Source: CAYSEW01 sp964430245
Lineage (GTDB): Bacteria > Bacteroidota > Bacteroidia > Flavobacteriales_D > Parvicellaceae
Direction of reading: 5' to 3'
DNA length: 24,930 bases
NCBI GenBank assembly: GCA_964430245.1
Contig: CAYSEW010000035.1
Span: forward strand, 1-24,930
In this document: piece by piece, positions 15,997-23,820 of the stretch
Layout of the letters: every line of letters begins with the position of its first letter
Position numbering within the stretch: the stretch's first letter is position 1
Position numbers and translations under genes: made by a program
Notes under the pieces: model-generated
The model's database searches: none
What the model was told of the DNA's origin: nothing
What the model saw: the letters and a program-made list of their open reading frames with translations, nothing else

Positions 15997-16691
15997 ATCT
16001 TCAATTTATAACCAACACCTTTAACAGTTTTAATGTAATGGTCACCCAACTTTTCTCTAAGTTTTCTTATATGAACATCTATTGTCCTATCTCCTACTAT
16101 AATATCATCACCCCATACTCTTGCTAATATTACTTCACGAGTAAAAACTTTACCAGGTTTAGAGAAAAGTAAAGCCAATAATTCGAATTCTTTTTTCGGC
16201 AACATGATTTCATTCCCTTCACAATAAGCAACATACTTTTCTCTATCAATAGACAAAAAAGCTGAATCTGTTTCACTTTTTGTATCAATTGCAACTTCAC
16301 TTCTTTTTCTTCTCAATAACGCTTTAACTCTACTTACTAAAACTCTTGGTTTTATTGGCTTTGTGATATAATCATCTGCTCCTGATTCAAAGCCTGCAAT
16401 TTGCGAATAATCTTCTGATCTAGCAGTTAATAAGGCAACCAATGTGTTACTTAACACTTCATCTTCTCTTATCTGTCTACAAGTTTCAATACCATCCATT
16501 TCAGGCATCATTACATCCAATAAAATTAAATCGGGTAAAAATTCACGAGCAACTTCAATGGCTCTATTTCCATTTTCTGCAGACCTAACGGTAAAACCAT
16601 CTTTTTCAAGATGATAATTGATTAATTCCAATATATCGCTTTCATCATCAACAGTTAGAATTTTTAAACCAGAATTATTTTCAGTATTCAT
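15993..16691 (-). CDS. OmpR/PhoB-family DNA-binding response regulator
   Basis: A 232-residue two-domain regulator. The receiver domain has the acidic pair Asp15/Asp16, the phospho-acceptor Asp59 (DLILLDVMMPEMDG), Thr89 and Lys111 (YITKPIKP). The C-terminal winged helix (about 135-230) contains LPKKEFELLALLFSKPGKVF, VWGDDIIVGDRTIDVHIRKL and KTVKGVGYKL, closest in my recognition to PhoB/PhoP regulators of Bacteroidota. All phosphotransfer residues are present. No partner histidine kinase is in the window, so its kinase is elsewhere. It is divergent from a lipoprotein-TonB receptor-Na/phosphate cotransporter row, and the gap carries phased TTAAC hexamers, supporting a role in phosphate control; this role is inferred. 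It overlaps the NUDIX gene tail to tail by four bases. Confidence 0.92.
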   Translation of the reverse strand: MNTENNSGLKILTVDDESDILELINYHLEKDGFTVRSAENGNRAIEVAREFLPDLILLDVMMPEMDGIETCRQIREDEVLSNTLVALLTARSEDYSQIAGFESGADDYITKPIKPRVLVSRVKALLRRKRSEVAIDTKSETDSAFLSIDREKYVAYCEGNEIMLPKKEFELLALLFSKPGKVFTREVILARVWGDDIIVGDRTIDVHIRKLREKLGDHYIKTVKGVGYKLKI

Positions 16692-16751
16692 TATAAGATT
16701 AATTTCATCAGAAAATTATAAATAAAATTTGATTAAAATCCCTTTTTAATA

Positions 16752-16787
16752 CAAAATTAATATTTAGATGATCATCTGTTATTTCAA
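16752..16787 (-). promoter_or_regulatory. Possible promoter of the response regulator gene with internal palindrome
   Basis: On the minus strand TAATTTTG (complement of 16752-16759) matches the -7 consensus; the nearest TTG (complement of 16785-16787) is 25 bases upstream, slightly beyond the usual 17-23. A perfect 12-bp palindrome, AGATGATCATCT at 16766-16777, lies between the two elements where a bound protein would block or alter transcription. The leader to the ATG would be about 55 bases. Confidence 0.4.
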
Positions 16788-16826
16788 CTTTAAATCATAT
16801 ATCACTTCTTTTCAAGAAACATAGAT

Positions 16827-16873
16827 TTAATATTGTTAATCTTTTCTTAACATGGATTAATTTTCAATTAACA
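16827..16873 (+). promoter_or_regulatory. Phased TTAAC-type hexamer array, candidate PhoB/PhoP boxes
   Basis: Five hexamers lie on one face of the helix: TTAATA 16827, TTAATC 16836, TTAACA 16847, TTAATT 16857 and TTAACA 16868, with start-to-start distances of 9, 11, 10 and 11 bases. PhoP of Bacillus binds TTAACA-like direct repeats with about an 11-base period, and enteric PhoB uses 11-base repeats. The array is in the 291-base gap between the response regulator and the lipoprotein gene. A weak -7 element (TTTATTTG, 16927-16934, one mismatch) lies downstream of it; the rest of the gap is AT-rich and I see nothing else except the regulator's promoter and palindrome. Confidence 0.45.
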
Positions 16874-16982
16874 AATCCATAAAAATTTAGTAAGTCATAA
16901 AATTTAAAATAAAGTCTAAAGTTATTTTTATTTGCATCAAATTTTAAAACAAAAACTAAATAATTAAACTAAAACAATAAAA

Positions 16983-18302
16983 ATGAAAATTAACAAAATC
17001 ACATTACTTGTTTTAATTGCATCTGTTACACTAATCGGATGTAAGAAAAAAGGATGTACTGATCCTTTGTCTACAAACTACAATCCTGAAGCAGAAAAGG
17101 ATGATGGTTCATGTGAGTATGCTACAGTAGATGCTTACACAATTAATGAAAACATTACAAGCGACAGAACCTTAACTGCAGACAACATATGGACGCTTAG
17201 TGGAAGAGTTGCAGTAACTAATGGTGCTACTTTAACAATTGAGCCAGGAACAATTATAAAAGCAGAAGCTGGAACTGGAGCAAGCGCTTCAAGTTTGGTA
17301 ATTGCAAGAGGTGGTAAGTTAAATGCTGTTGGTACAGCATCACAACCTATTATTTTTACTTCGAAATCTGATGATATTCAATTAGGTCAAACATCGGGAA
17401 GTAGCTTAAATGAAAATGTTAGAGGATTATGGGGCGGTTTATTGATTTTAGGTAATGCACCATGTTCTTTTTCTGGAGATGTTACAGAACTTCAAATTGA
17501 AGGTATTCCTGCATCTGATGCTAACGGGTTGTACGGTGGTAATGATCCTGCTGACAATTCTGGTACAATTAGCTATGTTTCTATACGTCATGGAGGTGCT
17601 GAAATAGGTGAAGGTAATGAAATCAATGGATTAACTCTTGGTGGAGTTGGAACAGGAACTACAATCAACAATATTGAAGTTGTAGCTAATGTAGATGATG
17701 GAATTGAATTCTTTGGTGGAACTGTTAATGCTTCTAACTTATTAGTTTGGGCTCAAGGAGATGATGGATTAGATATTGATCAAGCATATGCAGGAACTAT
17801 TTCAAATTCAATGGTAGTTCTTAGTGACGCTTCTGATCATGCTATGGAAATTGATGGTCCTGAAGGTTCTGCAGCTGGAAGCTTTACTCTTGATGGAATC
17901 ACATTGATTGGAACAAATGATCAATGTAGTGCTACTGGAGTAGATGGAGAAATTTCTGACTACAGAAAAGGTGCAACTGGTGTAAACAAAAATGTTTATG
18001 TTATGAACTTTACTTCAGGTAAGGACATTGAATTAGATAATGATGATGATGCTAATTCATACACAAATGGTACGTTATCTTTCACAAACTATCAGTTTAC
18101 TCCAAGTCAAGATGGTGGTGCTGATTGTTACACACCAGTACTTACTGATGGTTCAATCTTTAACGACAAGTCTTCTGTTGGTTCAACTTTTGAAGCAGAT
18201 GGATCTACAATTTGTACTGTAGTTGCTACTGGAGCTAGTACTGTTGGAGCTAATCCAGCTAATTTTTCTTGGACTTATGCAAGTTCAAAGGGTGCTTTCT
18301 AA
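16983..18302 (+). CDS. Surface or periplasmic lipoprotein, parallel beta-helix type
   Basis: A 439-residue lipoprotein: a signal peptide ends in the lipobox TLIG-Cys20. Straight after the cysteine comes CTDPLSTNYNPEAEKDDGSC, a short acidic Cys-containing motif known from Flavobacteriales surface proteins. From about residue 60 the chain shows repeated short strands with Gly/Asn/Asp turns (GATLTIEPGTIIKAEAG, GGKLNAVGTASQPIIFTSKS, GTISYVSIRHGGAEIG, INNIEVVANVDDGIEFFGGT, DDGLDIDQAYAGTISNSMVV), the pattern of a right-handed parallel beta-helix. Function is not known; it precedes a TonB-dependent receptor and may help bind its ligand, but a separate surface role is possible. It has an A-rich leader and is followed by a strong terminator hairpin, suggesting it is made in excess over the receptor. 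Confidence 0.83.
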   Translation: MKINKITLLVLIASVTLIGCKKKGCTDPLSTNYNPEAEKDDGSCEYATVDAYTINENITSDRTLTADNIWTLSGRVAVTNGATLTIEPGTIIKAEAGTGASASSLVIARGGKLNAVGTASQPIIFTSKSDDIQLGQTSGSSLNENVRGLWGGLLILGNAPCSFSGDVTELQIEGIPASDANGLYGGNDPADNSGTISYVSIRHGGAEIGEGNEINGLTLGGVGTGTTINNIEVVANVDDGIEFFGGTVNASNLLVWAQGDDGLDIDQAYAGTISNSMVVLSDASDHAMEIDGPEGSAAGSFTLDGITLIGTNDQCSATGVDGEISDYRKGATGVNKNVYVMNFTSGKDIELDNDDDANSYTNGTLSFTNYQFTPSQDGGADCYTPVLTDGSIFNDKSSVGSTFEADGSTICTVVATGASTVGANPANFSWTYASSKGAF

Positions 18303-18335
18303 AATTTTATTAGTAAAATTGCACATTAAATAATT

Positions 18336-18367
18336 ACAAAAACTGCCAGAAATCTGGCAGTTTTTGT
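18336..18367 (+). terminator. Intrinsic terminator / attenuator between lipoprotein and receptor genes
   Basis: A perfect 15-bp inverted repeat, ACAAAAACTGCCAGA (18336-18350) and its complement (18353-18367), with a 2-base AA centre, followed by a run of seven T (18368-18374 region). It lies 34 bases after the lipoprotein stop and ends 18 bases before the receptor ATG. With no promoter visible between hairpin and ATG, receptor and cotransporter expression appears to depend on read-through. Confidence 0.88.
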
Positions 18368-18385
18368 TTTTTTAGTTTTTTAAAA

Positions 18386-21265
18386 ATGAAAAAAAAACTT
18401 CTTTTTCTGAATTTAATTTTATTCAGCCAAATTTTATTCAGCCAAAGCAAAATCACTGGTAAAGTAATTGATGAAGAATTCAATGAAACCATGCCTTTTG
18501 CGAATGTTCTGGTTAAAGGAACTTTAAATGGAGTTAGTACAGATTTTGATGGGAATTACACCATAATTGTTGAACCAGGAACATACACCCTGGTTTTTTC
18601 ATTTGTAGGATATAATGCAAAAGAAATCACAGATATTATTGTTAAAGAAGATGAAGTTTATGAATTAAATGTCAACTTATCTCCAGCTTCAACAGGATTG
18701 GAAGAACATGTTGTTGAAGTAAGTGCTAAAAAAAATACTGAAGAAGCTTTACTTTCAATTCAAAAAAAATCAGCTAGGTTAATGGATGGTCTATCTTCTG
18801 AGAATTTCAAAAAAGTGGGTGCTGGAGATTTAGCCAATGCTGTAAAAAGAGCTCCAGGAGTTTCTCTTCAGGGAGGTAAATATGTTTATGTAAGAGGATT
18901 GGGAGACCGATACACAAAATCAATTTTGAATGGAGTCGACATACCAGGATTAGACCCTGATAGAAACACCATTCAAATGGATATTTTCCCAACCAATATT
19001 CTTGATAATGTTCAGATTTTTAAATCTGCAACTGCAGATATGCCTGCAGATTTCACTGGTGGAATCGTTAATATCATCACAAAAGATTTCCCAACCAAAA
19101 AATATTTAAATGTATCTGTCAGCTCATCTTACAATCCTACTATGCATTTTAACAATGATTATCTAAATTATGATGGAGGTAATACAGATTTTTTAGGCTT
19201 TGATGATGGAACAAGATCATTACCATTACCTTATTCACTCACTAATTATGTTGGCAACACAATTCAAAATTTAAACCCCAACGATAATTTGAATGGAAAT
19301 CTTCCCAATTTGTCCTCAGATGACATAAATAGAATCAACACCATATCAAACAGTTTTAATCCAAACATGTCAGCAGTAAGAGCGATGAGTGGGATGAATT
19401 TTGGCTTTGGATTATCTACTGGAAATCAATTTGAAGTTGGAGAGAAAAAAAACAAAATCGGATTATTTTCTGCATTATCATATAAAAACTCAACAGAATT
19501 CTATGAAAATGCTCAAAATAATTACTTCAACAGAAACACTGACCTTTCAGTCTTTGAACTTGATACCAATAGAACACAAAAAGGAGACTTGGGTATTAAT
19601 AATGTTATTATAAGTGGACTCGCTGGTTTATCTTATAAAACCAAATACTCTAAATATTCATTGAATGTTCTTCACATTCAAAATGGAGAAAGTAAAGCAG
19701 GTATATTCAGACAACAAACAAGATTTTCAGATTTTATTGATCTTAATAAACACAACTTAGAATATACGGAAAGATCTATTACAAATTTTCAGCTTGCTGG
19801 ATCTCACACAGACGAAGATTTAAAATGGAAAACAGAATGGAAAATATCTCCTACCCTTTCCAAAATCCACGACAAAGACATTAGAACAACTACTTTTCAG
19901 GACGAGGGTGGAGTTTTTAGTTTTCAAGAAAACACGGAACCTAAAAGAATCTGGAGGTATTTGAATGAAATTAATTTAGTATCAAGACTAGATTTCACAA
20001 GAAATTACAAACTTTTTGACAAAAAAGCGAAATTAAAATTTGGTGCTTTTTCATTTTTTAAATCAAGAGATTTTTCAATTGCTCAATTTTCAGTTAGCTC
20101 CACATATACATCAAATGAGGATTGGCTAAATTACAATGGAGAACCAGATAATATTTTTTCTCAAGACAACCTTTACTCAACAAATAATCCAAATGGAACA
20201 TTTATCAATCCTAATACCACCATTATAGAACCTTCTAGAAGGTTTAACTCTCAAAAAACCAATTTTGCTGGATATATTTCTAATGAAGTAAAACTATTTA
20301 AAGTATTAAGAGCTGTTCTTGGTTTAAGGGTTGAAAAATTTGACATGTATTATACTGGTAAAAACACTCAAGGCTCCTTGATTTACACCAATGAAAATGT
20401 TATCAATAAATTAGATCTTTTTCCTTCTGCTAATTTCATCTACCAATTATCTGAGGATGCCAATTTAAGAACATCCTATTCAAGAACAACAGCAAGACCT
20501 TCTTTCAAAGAAGCTTCAATAGCAGAAATCTATGACCCTCTTTCTAATATGACTTTTATAGGAAATATCGATATAAAACCTTCATATATTCAAAATTTAG
20601 ATCTGAGGTATGAATTTTTTGGTAAAAATGCCCAATTATTTGCACTCAGTGGTTTTTATAAAGCATTTAAAGATCCTATAGAAATCACCTACTATGAAAG
20701 TGCCCCTTCTAATTTTACACCTAGAAATTTAGGTTCTGCAAATGTTTTTGGAGTAGAGCTAGAGATAAGAAAAAACTTTAAATTCATTAATCCAAAACTT
20801 AAAAATTTCAATGTCAATATTAATGCATCGTACATAGAATCTAGATTAGCAATTGGAGTAAGTGAATATAATTTAAGGCTTGAAGGTTTAAGAGAAGGGG
20901 AAACCATTAATGAAACTAGACCACTACAAGGTCAATCACCTTTTTTAGTCAATACAGGTATTAGTTATGACAATTACGACAAAGGCGTTCAAGCAGGATT
21001 ATTCTACAATGTACAAGGCAAAACACTAGAAATTGTGGGTACTGGTTTTTTTCCAGATGTTTATTCAATGCCTTTCCACAGTCTTAATTTTAATTTAAAT
21101 AAGACATTTGGGGAAGAAAGAAATACAGCACTTAACTTCCGAATTACCAACATTTTAGGCGATCATAAAGAAAGTTTTTTTCAATCTTTTGAAGCTACAG
21201 ACCAATATTTTAGTTTTAGAGATCCGGGAAGAAGTTTTACTTTTGGGTTCAGTTATAAATTTTAA
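18386..21265 (+). CDS. TonB-dependent outer membrane receptor
   Basis: A 959-residue receptor: signal peptide (1-20, ending FSQ), a carboxypeptidase-regulatory-like beta-sandwich domain (22-100: KITGKVIDEEFNETMPFANV, STDFDGNYTI, VFSFVGYNAKEI), a linker with a possible TonB box (EEHVVEVSA), a plug domain (about 125-235: AVKRAPGVSLQGGKYVYVRG, DRYTKSILNGVDIPGLDP, FTGGIVNIITKDFP) and a C-terminal beta-barrel ending in Phe (FTFGFSYKF). No SusD partner follows, so it is not a typical polysaccharide-utilisation pair. It is five bases upstream of the Na/phosphate cotransporter gene, so the two are co-transcribed; I infer uptake of phosphate or a phosphorylated compound across the outer membrane. Confidence 0.93.
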   Translation: MKKKLLFLNLILFSQILFSQSKITGKVIDEEFNETMPFANVLVKGTLNGVSTDFDGNYTIIVEPGTYTLVFSFVGYNAKEITDIIVKEDEVYELNVNLSPASTGLEEHVVEVSAKKNTEEALLSIQKKSARLMDGLSSENFKKVGAGDLANAVKRAPGVSLQGGKYVYVRGLGDRYTKSILNGVDIPGLDPDRNTIQMDIFPTNILDNVQIFKSATADMPADFTGGIVNIITKDFPTKKYLNVSVSSSYNPTMHFNNDYLNYDGGNTDFLGFDDGTRSLPLPYSLTNYVGNTIQNLNPNDNLNGNLPNLSSDDINRINTISNSFNPNMSAVRAMSGMNFGFGLSTGNQFEVGEKKNKIGLFSALSYKNSTEFYENAQNNYFNRNTDLSVFELDTNRTQKGDLGINNVIISGLAGLSYKTKYSKYSLNVLHIQNGESKAGIFRQQTRFSDFIDLNKHNLEYTERSITNFQLAGSHTDEDLKWKTEWKISPTLSKIHDKDIRTTTFQDEGGVFSFQENTEPKRIWRYLNEINLVSRLDFTRNYKLFDKKAKLKFGAFSFFKSRDFSIAQFSVSSTYTSNEDWLNYNGEPDNIFSQDNLYSTNNPNGTFINPNTTIIEPSRRFNSQKTNFAGYISNEVKLFKVLRAVLGLRVEKFDMYYTGKNTQGSLIYTNENVINKLDLFPSANFIYQLSEDANLRTSYSRTTARPSFKEASIAEIYDPLSNMTFIGNIDIKPSYIQNLDLRYEFFGKNAQLFALSGFYKAFKDPIEITYYESAPSNFTPRNLGSANVFGVELEIRKNFKFINPKLKNFNVNINASYIESRLAIGVSEYNLRLEGLREGETINETRPLQGQSPFLVNTGISYDNYDKGVQAGLFYNVQGKTLEIVGTGFFPDVYSMPFHSLNFNLNKTFGEERNTALNFRITNILGDHKESFFQSFEATDQYFSFRDPGRSFTFGFSYKF

Positions 21266-21270
21266 TCAAT

Positions 21271-23304
21271 TTGGAATTCGGATTATTTGAAATACTTAAA
21301 TTAATTGGTGCTCTAGGATTTTTCATCTATGGAATGAAAATCATGAGTGATGGTATCCAAAAATTAGCTGGCAATAAAATGCGAGAAATTTTGGGTAAAA
21401 TAACCAACAATAAATTTGCTGGTATTTTTACTGGATTCTTTACTACTTCAGTTATACAATCCTCCTCAGCAACTACAGTAATGGTAGTAAGTTTTGTTAA
21501 TGCAGGATTGTTAACATTAAAACAAGCTATTGGTGTAATTATGGGGGCCAATATTGGAACCACCATAACTGCATTTCTTATTTTAGGATTAGGTTTCGGT
21601 AAAGTAAGTCTTGCTTCTTATGCATTACCTATTATTGCTTTTGGACTTCCTTTATTATTCATGAAAAAAGACAAATTAAGATCTTTAGGAGATTTCTTGA
21701 TAGGATTCGCACTTTTATTCATGGGTCTTGATTACTTAAAATCTTCAGTTCCTAAAATCGATGATGGAAAAATAAACTACAGCTTACAATTAGAAAATAA
21801 TTCGAATGCTCATTACATTTTTCAACTGAACAACAATTCAGAGTTAAAAATTGGTGAAGATGAAAATCAGTCTTCTCTGTCTTTTGAATTTTCAGATAAA
21901 AAAGAGTTAGAAGAATTAAGCAAACTCAACATAGAAAACATCATTAGATTAAAAAAGGATGAAAATTCTCCTGGTCTTTATTTTCAAGATACCATTAAAA
22001 TATTCGATGAAGGATTAAAGCCAAATGATTCAAAAAAAACAAATTTATCTGAAATAAATTCATTTTCATTTAACAAGACCATCGAAAAAGAAGATGGCGG
22101 TATACTACAACTAATTGAACCACTTACCGGATTTGGTATATTTTCAATTATCATTTTTGTTTTAATTGGCACCTTAATCACCGTAATCGTACAATCTTCA
22201 AGTGCTGCCATGGCATTAACTTTAGTACTCTGTTCAAATGGACTTCCATTAGAATTTGCAGCTGCTATTGTTCTAGGAGAAAATATAGGCACAACTATTA
22301 CTGCTAATTTAGCTGCTTTAATAGGAAACATCTATGCCAAAAGAGCTGCCATGGCTCATTTAATCTTTAATGTTTTTGGTGTAATTTGGATGCTATTTGC
22401 ATTTTATTTTATTATTGATGGTCTTGAGTATATAATGGCTGAAAATTCATTGAATCTTCCTTTAGACAATAGTACTAATGAAAAATATTTAGAACAGAAA
22501 ACACAATGGTCATTAGCTTTATTCCATCTTACATTTAACATTATCAATACTAGTCTTCTTATATGGTTCATACCAAATATTGAAAGAATAGCTACTAGAT
22601 TAATTCCAACTAAAGATGAAGAAGACGAACTTTTTCAATTAAAATACATAGGCACAGGAGCATTGACCAACGAGTTCTCATTAATTGAAGCAAAAAAAGA
22701 ATTGATAAAATTTGGAAAGATTACTCATAAAATGAATGGATTTACTCAAAAACTACTTGTTTCTACAGAACAAAAAAAGGCCAATCCTCTTTTACAAAAA
22801 ATTCAAAAATATGAGGAGATTACCGATAGAATTGAAACAGAAATAGTTGAATTTTTATCTAAAGTATCTGAAGGTGAATTGTCTGAAAGTAGTTCAATTC
22901 AAATTAGAAGCATGTTAGGAATAGCTGGAGATCTTGAAACTATTGGTGATATATATTATCAAATTTCTAAAAACATCGAAAGAAAAATTAATGAACGCAT
23001 CTATTTTATCCCTGAACAAAGAAACAAAATCTTAAAAATGCTAGAAAAATTAGATGTTGCTTACAATATCATGATTAAAAATTTAGAATCAGATTACACT
23101 AAGGTAAAAACCCAAGAAGCTTTAGATGCTGAAAAAGAAATCAATCAATACAGAAACAAACTGAGAAAGGAGCATTTAAAAAGTACAGAAAAAAGTGAGT
23201 ATAATATTAGAAGCGGAATGATTTATTCGGACCTTTTTTCATCCTGCGAAAAAATAGGTGATCATATCATAAATGTTTCGGAGGGTATTGTTGGAGAGGT
23301 TTAG
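21271..23304 (+). CDS. Na+/phosphate cotransporter (NptA/PNaS type) with PhoU-like C-terminal domain
   Basis: A 677-residue inner-membrane transporter with the inverted double repeat of the PNaS family: Gln63-SSS (VIQSSSATTVMVVSFVNAG) with GANIGTTITA at 92-101, and Gln308-SSS (VIVQSSSAAMALTLVLCSNG) with GENIGTTITA. The family imports inorganic phosphate with sodium. From about residue 450 a soluble helical PhoU-like domain follows (EITDRIETEIVEFLSKVSEG, AGDLETIGDIYYQISKNIER, SSCEKIGDHIINVSEGI). Odd: about 115 hydrophilic residues (163-278) separate the two halves, where relatives have a short linker. The start is TTG at 21271; an in-frame TAA lies four codons upstream and the first ATG would delete most of the first helix. 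It overlaps the convergent downstream gene by four bases. Confidence 0.92.
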   Translation: MEFGLFEILKLIGALGFFIYGMKIMSDGIQKLAGNKMREILGKITNNKFAGIFTGFFTTSVIQSSSATTVMVVSFVNAGLLTLKQAIGVIMGANIGTTITAFLILGLGFGKVSLASYALPIIAFGLPLLFMKKDKLRSLGDFLIGFALLFMGLDYLKSSVPKIDDGKINYSLQLENNSNAHYIFQLNNNSELKIGEDENQSSLSFEFSDKKELEELSKLNIENIIRLKKDENSPGLYFQDTIKIFDEGLKPNDSKKTNLSEINSFSFNKTIEKEDGGILQLIEPLTGFGIFSIIIFVLIGTLITVIVQSSSAAMALTLVLCSNGLPLEFAAAIVLGENIGTTITANLAALIGNIYAKRAAMAHLIFNVFGVIWMLFAFYFIIDGLEYIMAENSLNLPLDNSTNEKYLEQKTQWSLALFHLTFNIINTSLLIWFIPNIERIATRLIPTKDEEDELFQLKYIGTGALTNEFSLIEAKKELIKFGKITHKMNGFTQKLLVSTEQKKANPLLQKIQKYEEITDRIETEIVEFLSKVSEGELSESSSIQIRSMLGIAGDLETIGDIYYQISKNIERKINERIYFIPEQRNKILKMLEKLDVAYNIMIKNLESDYTKVKTQEALDAEKEINQYRNKLRKEHLKSTEKSEYNIRSGMIYSDLFSSCEKIGDHIINVSEGIVGEV

Positions 23305-23765
23305 TAATTCATTTCTTTAAGAAGCACTCCGTTTTCATCCCAAATTTTCCAACTTCCTTTTCTTTCTCCATTGAAGTAATGCATTTCAGCTCTTAAATTA
23401 CCATTATCATCCCAGATATTCCATTTACCTTCTTTGTTACCATTATTGTTATAAGAAACTTCTCCTAATTTCACTCCTTCTTCAGACCAGCTAATCCACT
23501 TACCAGCTTTTTCACCATGGTTATAATTTCCCTTTTCTTTTACTTTTCCATTTTCAAAATAAGAAACTACAATCCCGTGTTCCATTCCATCTTTCATTTG
23601 AAATTTCTGCTTTACATTTCCATTATCGTAGTAATTAATGAAGCTTCCGTTATTATACTCATCGTTTAATGTTAAAAATTCACCGTAATCAAAAAATACA
23701 TTTTGTGATATTACTAATGAAGGAAAGATAAAAAATGATACTAGAATTGGGATGATTTTTTTCAT
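23301..23765 (-). CDS. Exported YwqK/MORN-type repeat protein
   Basis: A 154-residue protein with a signal peptide (KKIIPILVSFFIFPSLVISQ) and about five repeats of roughly 22-23 residues of the type 'G-x-W-x-x-W-x-x-x-G-x-x-x-x-x-x-x-Y-x-x-G-x-x' (GKWISWSEEGVKLGEVSYNN, GKWNIWDDNGNLRAEMHYFN, GSWKIWDENGVLLKEMNY). These match the YwqK antitoxin-like/MORN_2 repeat family, widespread in Bacteroidota, whose role outside toxin systems is unknown. No toxin gene is adjacent. The gene has its own -7 element and an upstream TTAAC array like that near the response regulator. Confidence 0.85.
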   Translation of the reverse strand: MKKIIPILVSFFIFPSLVISQNVFFDYGEFLTLNDEYNNGSFINYYDNGNVKQKFQMKDGMEHGIVVSYFENGKVKEKGNYNHGEKAGKWISWSEEGVKLGEVSYNNNGNKEGKWNIWDDNGNLRAEMHYFNGERKGSWKIWDENGVLLKEMNY

Positions 23766-23782
23766 TGTCTATTGATTTTGTC

Positions 23783-23790
23783 CAAATATA
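23783..23790 (-). promoter_or_regulatory. -7 promoter element of the YwqK-repeat gene
   Basis: On the minus strand TATATTTG (complement of 23783-23790) matches TAnnTTTG and lies 17 bases before the ATG. No TTG occurs 17-23 bases upstream, so the -33 element is missing, as expected for an activator-dependent promoter; the TTAAC array begins 30 bases upstream. Confidence 0.45.
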
Positions 23791-23820
23791 CGATAAAATT
23801 AATATTATGTTACTTGATTT

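Noticed and set aside
18386..21265. Treating the TonB receptor as a SusC-type protein of a polysaccharide-utilisation locus.
   Set aside because: No SusD-like lipoprotein or glycoside hydrolase is adjacent; the following gene is a phosphate transporter.
21984..22331. A 115-codon open frame antisense to the Na/phosphate cotransporter.
   Set aside because: It is entirely inside a well-supported gene, with no recognisable domain or promoter; a composition artefact.
23301..23765. Reading the YwqK-repeat protein as an antitoxin of a toxin-antitoxin pair.
   Set aside because: It has a signal peptide and no toxin-like gene lies next to it.
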